Origin: Deltaproteobacteria bacterium
GTDB lineage: Bacteria; Myxococcota; Myxococcia; Myxococcales; SZAS-1
Direction of reading: 5' to 3'
Assembly (NCBI GenBank): GCA_018266075.1
Contig: JAFEBB010000008.1
Location: forward strand, 62,001 to 126,000
DNA: 64,000 nt
This document shows positions 1-7,329 of this stretch, piece after piece. Positions within the stretch are counted from its first letter, which is position 1. The number at the start of each line of letters is the position of its first letter. The position numbers were made by a program, and so were the translations under genes. Below the pieces are notes generated by a model. That model did no database searches. It saw only the letters and a list, made by a program, of their open reading frames with translations, and was not told the origin of the DNA.

Positions 1-336
1 CTTGGGATAACCCACGCCCTGGATGATGGCGAGCTGGTTGGCCTTGAAGCGCGTGTGGAGCTTAACCAAAGCGTTATGCAGCGCCACCTTGCCGTCGAGC
101 TCCAGCGTCTCGTTCGGATCCAGCCCGACCTTCGGACGCAGCTTGCGGTACCGCGGATCCGCCAGCGGCGCGACGGTGTTCAGGCCATCGTTTCCGCCCG
201 CGAGCTGGATGAGCACCAGCGCCGGCCCGGGCGTCGACTTGGGATCTGCGAAGAGCTCGAGCGGAAAGCCGTCCACCGCGAGCGACGCCGCGCCCAGCCC
301 CACCCCTTGCAGAAAGCTCCGCCGCGCGATGGCCAT
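1..336 (-). CDS. DUF1501 family exported protein (C-terminus outside window)
   Basis: Reading leftwards from an ATG at 336, 112 codons stay open to the window edge, so the gene is cut. The start of the protein carries a twin-arginine-like RRSFLQG signal followed by a small-residue stretch, then the block LVLIQLAGGNDGLNT and a conserved PLADPRYRKLRP segment. Both are typical of the DUF1501 family (sulfatase-like fold, function unsettled). It begins 2 nt after the stop of the DUF1800 gene, and the DUF1800-DUF1501 pairing is widespread in myxobacteria and planctomycetes. The pair is probably one operon acting in the envelope; the substrate is unknown. Confidence 0.9.
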   Translation of the reverse strand, partial: MAIARRSFLQGVGLGAASLAVDGFPLELFADPKSTPGPALVLIQLAGGNDGLNTVAPLADPRYRKLRPKVGLDPNETLELDGKVALHNALVKLHTRFKANQLAIIQGVGYPK

Positions 337-338
337 GG

Positions 339-1697
339 TCAGCTCAGCTGGTACTCGGGAGAGGAAATCAGCAGGTGCAACATGCCGCGGACCTTCTCGT
401 CGAGCACGCGCGCGTCGGTGAAGAGCGTGAGGGGCTTGCCCTTGCCGTCCTTCGGCCCTTGCGGATCCGGCGTCTCCACGTAGCGCAGGATGGCGGCGCG
501 CAGCGGCTCCGACGCGCGGCCGTCGAGCAGCGCATTCGCCGCCAGCTCCACCATCTGCTTGGCGCTCGTGGGCCCGATACCACCAAAGACCGCTTCGGGA
601 TTCACGTGGCTCGTGCCCTCCGGTCCGCGCGCGGTGGTGATCGAGGCGGCGAAGTTGAAGCGCTCGAACAACGTGCTGGTCGAGATCCACGCCTCTCCGC
701 CGTCCCAGCCCTTCACGCTCGGCGGGTTGAAGAGATCCTGGCCCATGCGCGCCATCAGCCCTGCCACCTGGCGCGGCGCGATCGTGCCGCCCAGGCTGCG
801 AATGGAGCCGATGACGTACTCCGCCGGACTCTTGATGAGCGCGCGGTAGGCTTTCTCCGAGCTGAAGATGGGCGAGAGGAAGATCGCGCGAAGCACCTCA
901 CGCACGTCGCCGCGGGTGTCGTGCCAGACCTTCACGAACGGCGCGAGCGTCTTCGGATCCGGATCCGGGTAGACGAAGAACGCGAAGAGCCGCGCCGTGA
1001 GCCGCTGCGCCGTCGCCGGGTGATCCGCGAGCGTGGAGAGGACTTCCGTCCCGTCGAAGTTGCCCTGCTTGCCGAGGAACTTCTTCGAGTCGCCGTCGTG
1101 CTGGTTCGGATTGAACGCGAAGGCATTGCCGCTGAGGCCCCAGCCGGTGAACGCGCGCGCGGCTTCTTGCACGTCGGTCTCGGTGTACGGCCCGAGCCCG
1201 GTGGTGAAGAGCTCCATCACCTCGCGCGCGAAGTTCTCGTTGGGCCGGCCCTTGGTGTTCGACGCGCCGTCCAGGTACACGAGCATCGCCGGGTCGCGCG
1301 CCACGCGCTGGAGCAGATCTTCGAAGCGGCCGAGCCCGTGCTCGCGGAAGGTCTGGTTCTGCAGGTACATCAAGTACGGATTGCCGACCTTGTTGTTCGC
1401 GGTGGCGAAGTGCCCGTGCCAGAAGAACGCCATCTTCTCCACGAGCGGCCGGCGGCTGTGGATCATCCGGTAGATCCACCACACGCGGACGTCGTCGATG
1501 TTGGAGAAGTCGAGCAGCCCGCCAATTTGCTGATCGAGATCGCCGAGGCCGTCGGTCACCTGCGCCGGCTCCACGAGCTCGCGCACCGTGGCTTCGTAGC
1601 CCGCGTCGAGCCGCGTCTCGAGCTCACCTGGCGCCGCGCCGAAGCCCGCGCGCCGGAGCAGGTGCGACATGCGCAAGCGGGGATCGATCGAGCTCAT
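339..1697 (-). CDS. DUF1800 domain protein
   Basis: A 452-residue protein matching DUF1800 over nearly its whole length. Near the N-terminus it has HLLRRAGFGAAPGE. Further in come KMAFFWHGHFAT, a REVMELFTTGLGPYTETDV block, ARAFTGWGLSG, and KFLGKQGNFDG. No signal peptide is obvious. It is the first gene of the pair with the DUF1501 gene (2 nt gap). The family has no assigned reaction; co-occurrence suggests the two products work together. The upstream 90 bp hold a heptamer repeat array. Confidence 0.9.
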   Translation of the reverse strand: MSSIDPRLRMSHLLRRAGFGAAPGELETRLDAGYEATVRELVEPAQVTDGLGDLDQQIGGLLDFSNIDDVRVWWIYRMIHSRRPLVEKMAFFWHGHFATANNKVGNPYLMYLQNQTFREHGLGRFEDLLQRVARDPAMLVYLDGASNTKGRPNENFAREVMELFTTGLGPYTETDVQEAARAFTGWGLSGNAFAFNPNQHDGDSKKFLGKQGNFDGTEVLSTLADHPATAQRLTARLFAFFVYPDPDPKTLAPFVKVWHDTRGDVREVLRAIFLSPIFSSEKAYRALIKSPAEYVIGSIRSLGGTIAPRQVAGLMARMGQDLFNPPSVKGWDGGEAWISTSTLFERFNFAASITTARGPEGTSHVNPEAVFGGIGPTSAKQMVELAANALLDGRASEPLRAAILRYVETPDPQGPKDGKGKPLTLFTDARVLDEKVRGMLHLLISSPEYQLS

Positions 1698-1734
1698 GCG
1701 ACTCCTGGTGACGACGACATCTTAGTTCGACCGA

Positions 1735-1769
1735 TCGTGGCTCGTGACTCGTGGCTCGTGGCTCGTTCG
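1735..1769. repeat. Heptamer array: TCGTGGC/TCGTGAC units ending in TCGTTCG
   Basis: Five consecutive 7-bp units read TCGTGGC, TCGTGAC, TCGTGGC, TCGTGGC, TCGTTCG. The array lies between the 3' end of the kinase gene and the start of the DUF1800 gene, so it is intergenic. A second array of the same design, ending in the same TCGTTCG unit, lies at 6854-6881. Function unknown. Confidence 0.85.
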
Positions 1770-1788
1770 GTGATGTAACAGTTTGTTT

Positions 1789-4656
1789 TCAATGGAGCGC
1801 CGACTGCTGCCAGGCATCGAGCGCGGCGAGCTCGCCCTTGCGCTCGGGCAGGTTCGCGAAGTCGGCGCGCGCGAGCTTCGCCAATTGCACCGCGCGCGTG
1901 CGATCGCCGTTGGACGCGATCAGCGCCTTCGCCAGGTTGAACCGAATCTGCGCCACCCAACCCGGGAAGAACGGGTGCGCACTCGAGAGCGTGAGCGCGC
2001 GCTCGAGCTGGGTCTTCGCGGCGTCGGGCTGGTTCGCGGCCAGGTTCGCGGCGCCGCCGACCATGAGGTAGCTCACCCACTCCGCGCTGTCGGGCTCGAG
2101 CGCCTTCTGCTTGATGGCCAGGATCTGCGCGAAGTCGGCCTGCGCCAGCGCGGCACGGCCGGCCGCGAGGTGCGCGCCGGCGGCGTAGCGGAGCACGTCG
2201 GCGAAATCCGGATCCGCGGCGACGCCGAGCTTGTCGCCGAGCGCAGCGGCCTGTGTGGCCTCCGCGAGTCCCCGATCGACCTGACCCGCGGCCACGTCCG
2301 CCCACGCAGCGATCGCGAGCGCGATGGCCGAGTCGAGGTTCTCGCCGTTGATCTTGGCGATGCTGAGCACGTGCTGCGCAGCCTGCTCGGCATCGGGGAG
2401 GCGGCCCATGTCGGCCTGGAGCTCGGCGAGGTTGGTCCACACCACGCGCACGCCGTTGCTGTCCTGGCCGAAGATGGCGTCGCTCACCGCGAGCGCCTGC
2501 TTGTACGTGGCGAGCTCTTCGTCGTAGCGGCCCACGCTGTCGAGCGCGGCGCCGAGGTTGTCGAGGGCGCTGAGCATCTCCGGGTGATCCGCGCCGTACA
2601 CGCTGCGCGCGAGCTCCACGCCCTTCTGGCAGTGCGCGATCATCTCCGAGCTCTGGCCCTTGCGGTTCTCGACCACGCAGATGGCGTGCTCGAGCTCGTA
2701 CTGCGCCAGAGGATCGCTGCCCACGCGGGCCGTGAGCGCGCGCGTGCGCTCGGTGAGCGCCTCGAGCTCTGCGGTCGGCCTCCCCGCGAGCGCTGATCCA
2801 ATCAACAACCGCGACGCCGCGCGCGCCGCGAGCTGATCCATGCGCGAGCTCTCCGCGAGGTCGAGGGCCTGCTTGCCGCTCTGCACCGCGGCAGCGAAGT
2901 CGTCGTCCTTGCCCTGCGCGCGGGCGAGCGACATCAGCGCTTGCGCTTGCAGCGGCGCGAAGCCGAGCTGCTGCGCCTCGGCGGCCGCGGCCTGGAAGAT
3001 GGGGATGGCGTCGCGGTTCTTGCCCACGCCCAAGAGCGCGTTGGCGCCCGCGAGCTTCACGCGCAGCGCTTCGACCTTGGCCGCTGCCTGCGGCGTGGGC
3101 TGGTCGATCACCGCGAGCGCGCGGGCGTCGGCGCAATCCGACACTTGTGGAAGCGACGCCATCGCGCCGCTCGCCGCGGCCACCATGGGCTTGTCCGCGT
3201 GTTGCAAGAGCGCGCTCACCGCGTGGAGCTCGAGCCGCTGCGACTCGAGGCAATCGAGCCGCAATTGCAGCGCCGCTTCGCTCTGCGCGTGGTCTTCACG
3301 CGTCGCACGACACGCGCCCTCGAACGCGCCGACCCACGCGGTCGCGGTTCGATTCATCGACTTCTCGGTGTACGCCCAGGTCGCGTCGGCGCCGTTCACG
3401 CCCGAGGCCAGGAACGCGGCCTTCACCGCTTCTTGCGTGGTCGGATCCCAAGTGCCTGCGAGGCGCGTCTGCGGATTGCTGCACGCGTCGCCCGAGCGAT
3501 GGACGATGAGATCCGCGACGACGGATCCAAGCAAGATCGCGAGAAACGTCGCGCCGCCCGCGGTCACCAGGCGCCGGCGACGCACGCCGGGATCCGCGTC
3601 GAGCGCGGCGATGAGCGCGTCCATCGACGGGAAGCGCTCGTCGGGCCGCATCGAGATGCCCTTGAGCAGCACGCGCCGCAGCCACGGCGGGACGTTGGTG
3701 CCCTTGGGCGCGTCGCGCGGCGGAACCGGATTCAGCGGGTTCACGCGGCCTTCGAACGGACGTTCGCCGTAGAGCGCCTCCCAGAGCGCGACGCAGAAGC
3801 TGAACTCGTCGGTGCGTGCATCGACGGGCGCGGCGAGGGCCTGCTCCGGCGCCATGTAGCCGGGCGTGCCCATCACGGCGCCGGGCCGCGTGAGCGTGGT
3901 GTCGAGCGCGTCCTTGCCGCGATCGGAGATGGAATCCTCGCCGGGCTCTTCTTCGTCGCGGCCTTCGATGGCGCGCGCGAGGCCGAAGTCGGTCACCTGC
4001 ACGCGCCCGTCTTTTCCGAGCAGCACGTTCGACGGCTTGAAGTCGCGGTGGATCAAGCCCGCCTGATGTGCAGCGGCGAGCCCGCGTCCCGCGGCGACGA
4101 AGATGGCGAGCACCTCGCGCCACGGCCGCGGCGACTCCACCTCGTCGATCCACTGGCGCACCGTCTTGCCCTCGACGAGCTCGAGCGCGAGGAAGACCTT
4201 GTCGCCGTGGGTGCCCACGTCGTGAATGGCCACGACGTTCGGGTGGTGCAGCTTGGCCATCGCCTGCGCTTCGCGGAGCAGGCGGTTCTTGCCGACCGAG
4301 GCGCTCTTGCCGCCGGTGCTCTCGGCGCGCATCAGCTTGAGCGCCACCTTGCGATCGAGCTCGGGGTCGTACGCGAGGTACACGATGCCCATGCCGCCCT
4401 CGCCGAGCGGGCCGACCACGAGGTAGCGGCCCACGGTCTCGCCGCGGATCATGGGCTGGGAGTTCTCGGGCGGGCGCTCTTCGGCGGGCAGGCCGGGCCG
4501 CATGGTGCGCGTCTCGCCGGAGCCGCCCGCGAGCCGCGAGCGACACTTGGCGCACTCGAGGAGGTGCGCCTGCACGGCGGCGGCCTCCCCGGGAGCCGAG
4601 AGGTTCGCGGAGAAGCGCGCGAGCACCTCGTCCACCGGACACGGCGCCGCGCTCAT
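1789..4656 (-). CDS. Ser/Thr protein kinase with N-terminal zinc-finger motif, TM segment and TPR tail
   Basis: 955 residues. Residues 1-42 hold C6, H31, C35 and C38 in an anti-sigma-type (zf-HC2-like) arrangement. The kinase domain spans about 77-353: glycine loop GEGGMGIVY at 86-93, K107 in VALKLM, HRDFKPSN at 203-210, DFG at 223, and APE at 269. All catalytic residues are present. One membrane segment lies at about 363-385, followed by a roughly 550-residue alpha-helical region of tetratricopeptide-like repeats. By family knowledge it phosphorylates Ser/Thr in the cytoplasm, while the TPR part would lie outside the inner membrane. Substrate unknown. It stands alone, without a neighbouring phosphatase. 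Confidence 0.93.
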   Translation of the reverse strand: MSAAPCPVDEVLARFSANLSAPGEAAAVQAHLLECAKCRSRLAGGSGETRTMRPGLPAEERPPENSQPMIRGETVGRYLVVGPLGEGGMGIVYLAYDPELDRKVALKLMRAESTGGKSASVGKNRLLREAQAMAKLHHPNVVAIHDVGTHGDKVFLALELVEGKTVRQWIDEVESPRPWREVLAIFVAAGRGLAAAHQAGLIHRDFKPSNVLLGKDGRVQVTDFGLARAIEGRDEEEPGEDSISDRGKDALDTTLTRPGAVMGTPGYMAPEQALAAPVDARTDEFSFCVALWEALYGERPFEGRVNPLNPVPPRDAPKGTNVPPWLRRVLLKGISMRPDERFPSMDALIAALDADPGVRRRRLVTAGGATFLAILLGSVVADLIVHRSGDACSNPQTRLAGTWDPTTQEAVKAAFLASGVNGADATWAYTEKSMNRTATAWVGAFEGACRATREDHAQSEAALQLRLDCLESQRLELHAVSALLQHADKPMVAAASGAMASLPQVSDCADARALAVIDQPTPQAAAKVEALRVKLAGANALLGVGKNRDAIPIFQAAAAEAQQLGFAPLQAQALMSLARAQGKDDDFAAAVQSGKQALDLAESSRMDQLAARAASRLLIGSALAGRPTAELEALTERTRALTARVGSDPLAQYELEHAICVVENRKGQSSEMIAHCQKGVELARSVYGADHPEMLSALDNLGAALDSVGRYDEELATYKQALAVSDAIFGQDSNGVRVVWTNLAELQADMGRLPDAEQAAQHVLSIAKINGENLDSAIALAIAAWADVAAGQVDRGLAEATQAAALGDKLGVAADPDFADVLRYAAGAHLAAGRAALAQADFAQILAIKQKALEPDSAEWVSYLMVGGAANLAANQPDAAKTQLERALTLSSAHPFFPGWVAQIRFNLAKALIASNGDRTRAVQLAKLARADFANLPERKGELAALDAWQQSALH

Positions 4657-4707
4657 GAAGTCCGCCCCGTCACGCAGGCGGAAGCATAGCGGGGTTTGCG
4701 CCCGGGC

Positions 4708-6774
4708 TCAGCTGCCCACGCGACGCCGCCGCACCATCGCGCCGATCGCCGCGACGATCGCCAGGAGCTCCTCGCCCGGCACCGACGCGCAGCCCTTGCC
4801 CTTCACGGTGTTGCCGGTGGTCCCCGTCGAGCCGCCGGTGCTCGTCGCCGTGCCCTCGATGGTGCCGCCGGTGCTGCTCGCGCCTGCAGTGGTCGAAGCG
4901 GTCGTGGCGCCACCGCCGGTGGTGGATGACGTCGACGAGCTCGTGGACGTCGCGTGTCCGGTGGTGCCGGTGGTCTCGCTGCTCCCGGTGCTGGAGCCCG
5001 TGGTCGTCGACGACGCGGTCGACGCGCTGTGTCCCGAGGTGCCGGTCGTCGACGCCGCGGCGGTGGTCGAGGTGCCGGTCGTGCTGCTCGCGGTTGCGGT
5101 CGCGGTGGTCGTCGTCGACGTGCCGCTCGTGCCCGTGGTGCTGCTCGCGGTCGACGTCGACGTCGACGTCGAGGTGCTGGTGCTCGTCGTCGACGGCGGG
5201 TTGCAGTTGCAGCCGCCCGCGCAGGCCACGCTGTTGCTGGCCCAGAGGACGCTGCCGTTGGTGTCGTAGATGACGAGGTTGCCGTCGTCCTGAACGGCGA
5301 GCGACGCGCCGTTGTGGCCGCCCGTGGCGCTGTACCACATGGGGCAGCCCTCGGCGGAGTAGAGCACCAGGTTGCCGTCGCTCTGCATGGCCGCGGTGTA
5401 GCCGTCGGTGCCGCCGGTCTGCGTGTTCCAGATCGCGCCGCCGCCGTGCTGGTACACCACGAGATTTCCGTCGCCCTGCATCACCAGGTTGAAGCAGCCG
5501 CCGCACGCCGCCACCGAGTCGCCGCGCGCCAGGCCCGAGCCCGCAGGCATGCTGCCGCAGCCCGTGACCTTGCTGCCGACGGGGCCCGTGCCGCTCGACC
5601 AGAGCGGGTGTCCGCTCGCGCTGTAGACCACGAGGTTGCCGTCGTCCTGCACGGCGAGCGTGGCGCCCGGGTTGCCCCCGGTGTTGCTCGCCCAGATGGC
5701 GCAGCCCTGGCTCGAGTAGAGCACCAGGTTGCCGTCGCCTTGCATGATGAACGCGGCGCCGCCCTTGCCGTTGGTGTGCGTGTCGAAGAGCGGGTTGCCG
5801 TGCACGTAGAGGACGACGTTGCCGTCGGTCTGCATCACCAATCCGAAGCGGCCGTCGCAGCTGGTGGCGGTGTCGCCGGCGCCGAGGCCTTCGCCGGAGG
5901 CGAGCGCGCCGCAGTGCGCGGGTGCCGTCGTGCCGGGCGTGCCGCCGCTGCAGGCGCCGCCGCTGAGCTCGCTCGCCGAGCCCACGCCGTGACCGATGGC
6001 GCTGGTCGCGGTGCAGCCCACGGTGCCGCCGGCGAAGGCCGCGAGCGCGGCCGCGTCGCCGTTGAAGATGTCGAGGTCCACGTTGCCGCCGATGCCGGGC
6101 ACGCTGCCGCGATCGCTGTACTGCCACGCGGTCCAGTTGCTCCAGCCGCCGGGCATCGCCGGGCACACGCCGTTGTCGCAGTAGCAGTTGAAGTAGTCGG
6201 CCACCCAGAGCGCGTCGCCGCCGAAGCCCGACGCGCCGAAGCCCGACCACAGCCCGGGGCTGGTGTAGATGATGGTCTGCTTGCCGGTGCGCGCGGCGAT
6301 CTCGTTGATGAAGGCCTGCGCGTTCGCGGATGCGGTCGCCCCGCCCACGCCGTCGCTCACCTCCCAGTCGAGCATGGGCGGCAGGTCGCCCGCGCCGATC
6401 GTGCCCACGTAGCTCAGGTAGTAGTCGGCCTGTTGCGTGCCGTCGTCGCCGGGGTGGAAGAAGTGGTACGCGCCGCGCGCCACGCCGTTCGCCTGCATGC
6501 CGCTCCAGTTCGCGGGGAACGTCGGATCTCGGTAGCTCACGCCCTCGGTGGCCTTGGTGTACGCGAACTTGATGCCCGATCCCGCCACCGAGCTCCAGTT
6601 GATGCTGCCCTGGTAGCTGGAGACGTCGATGCCCGGCAGCGTGCCGCCCGCCGCGCAGACGGTGAGCAGGTCGCGCACGGTGTCGTCGTGCTGCTTGAGC
6701 GGCTGCGTGTCCTGGCCGCACGCGGCGAAGAGCGCGAGAACGGCCAGCAGCGTGGAGCGGGTCGAGGTCGTCAT
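4708..6774 (-). CDS. Secreted GH25 lysozyme-like lipoprotein with two bulb-lectin domains
   Basis: 688 residues. A lipoprotein signal ends at C19 (LALFAAC). Residues 47-245 form a glycoside hydrolase 25 domain: GIDVSSYQG with D50, KATEG, and the catalytic acid in MLDWEVSD (E138). GH25 enzymes cut the MurNAc-GlcNAc bond of peptidoglycan. Residues 285-395 and 405-515 are two B-lectin domains with six QxDGNxVxY mannose-site motifs in all. A Ser/Thr/Gly linker of about 135 residues follows. The C-terminus has C662, a hydrophobic stretch and VRRRRVGS, resembling a MYXO-CTERM surface-sorting tail. It probably serves predation, competition or wall remodelling at the surface. Having both a lipobox and a MYXO-CTERM-like tail is unusual. 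Confidence 0.9.
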   Translation of the reverse strand: MTTSTRSTLLAVLALFAACGQDTQPLKQHDDTVRDLLTVCAAGGTLPGIDVSSYQGSINWSSVAGSGIKFAYTKATEGVSYRDPTFPANWSGMQANGVARGAYHFFHPGDDGTQQADYYLSYVGTIGAGDLPPMLDWEVSDGVGGATASANAQAFINEIAARTGKQTIIYTSPGLWSGFGASGFGGDALWVADYFNCYCDNGVCPAMPGGWSNWTAWQYSDRGSVPGIGGNVDLDIFNGDAAALAAFAGGTVGCTATSAIGHGVGSASELSGGACSGGTPGTTAPAHCGALASGEGLGAGDTATSCDGRFGLVMQTDGNVVLYVHGNPLFDTHTNGKGGAAFIMQGDGNLVLYSSQGCAIWASNTGGNPGATLAVQDDGNLVVYSASGHPLWSSGTGPVGSKVTGCGSMPAGSGLARGDSVAACGGCFNLVMQGDGNLVVYQHGGGAIWNTQTGGTDGYTAAMQSDGNLVLYSAEGCPMWYSATGGHNGASLAVQDDGNLVIYDTNGSVLWASNSVACAGGCNCNPPSTTSTSTSTSTSTSTASSTTGTSGTSTTTTATATASSTTGTSTTAAASTTGTSGHSASTASSTTTGSSTGSSETTGTTGHATSTSSSTSSTTGGGATTASTTAGASSTGGTIEGTATSTGGSTGTTGNTVKGKGCASVPGEELLAIVAAIGAMVRRRRVGS
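4790..5205. repeat. Low-complexity Ser/Thr linker DNA with GTCGAC microrepeat
   Basis: This part of the lysozyme gene encodes a Ser/Thr/Gly linker and is internally repetitive (TCGACG/GTGGTC units, with GTCGAC three times near 5151-5170). It is a coding repeat prone to length change rather than a separate element. Confidence 0.6.
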
Positions 6775-6853
6775 GGCGGCGGATTATCGAGACGCGCGTG
6801 GAACAAGTTGTCGAAGGGGCATTGTCGAATTGGATCCGGGCGGATCCGCCCCG

Positions 6854-6881
6854 TCGCGGGTCGTGGGTCGTGGGTCGTTCG
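6854..6881. repeat. Heptamer array: TCGCGGG/TCGTGGG units ending in TCGTTCG
   Basis: Four units read TCGCGGG, TCGTGGG, TCGTGGG, TCGTTCG. The phase and last unit match the array at 1735-1769. It lies next to the perfect 12-bp palindrome GGCGGATCCGCC (6839-6850), upstream of the lysozyme gene. It may be a dispersed repeat family. Confidence 0.8.
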
Positions 6882-6956
6882 TCCGGCGCGGGCGTGGCCA
6901 CGTTGCCCTGGGGCCGCTTGACCCCTGGGTCAGTTCGACCCGCCCTCGCGCCCGCG

Positions 6957-7202
6957 ATGACGCAACCCGACGTGCCCCGAACTCGCGCACTTCGCTCGCA
7001 GTGCGGGTTGGCCCGGAAGCTGCTCTGGGAGTTTGCAATCCTGAAGGAGCCCACGGTCGAAGCCGCGACGTCCGCCGCGCTCGCCAAGCGCATCGTCTCC
7101 CAGGCCGGGTTCGAGCTGCTCGCGGGCAGCCACAACGAGAACGTGCACGTGCGGCTCGAGGCGGAGACGCCGGCGCGGACGGACTTCAGCCTGACGTGGT
7201 GA
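6957..7202 (+). CDS. Small protein of unknown function
   Basis: An 81-residue frame from ATG 6957. From about 7050 to the stop nearly every codon ends in G or C, as in true genes here, which supports translation of at least the C-terminal half. No signal peptide, membrane segment or motif is recognised. The segment ARKLLWEFAILKE and the stretch ending at FSLTW look like a compact alpha/beta fold. No good Shine-Dalgarno precedes the ATG, so the start is uncertain. It lies between two genes on the other strand. Confidence 0.45.
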   Translation: MTQPDVPRTRALRSQCGLARKLLWEFAILKEPTVEAATSAALAKRIVSQAGFELLAGSHNENVHVRLEAETPARTDFSLTW

Positions 7203-7329
7203 CTGCGCGCCCGGTGGGGAGCGAGAACCGCGGCGTCGCCATGCGGGCAAGACCATCGATGGGCGGGGTGGTCGCCTCGTGGGCAGCACGCATCCGGAGC
7301 TGGCGCCGCACGGCGAGCCTGCGCATCGC

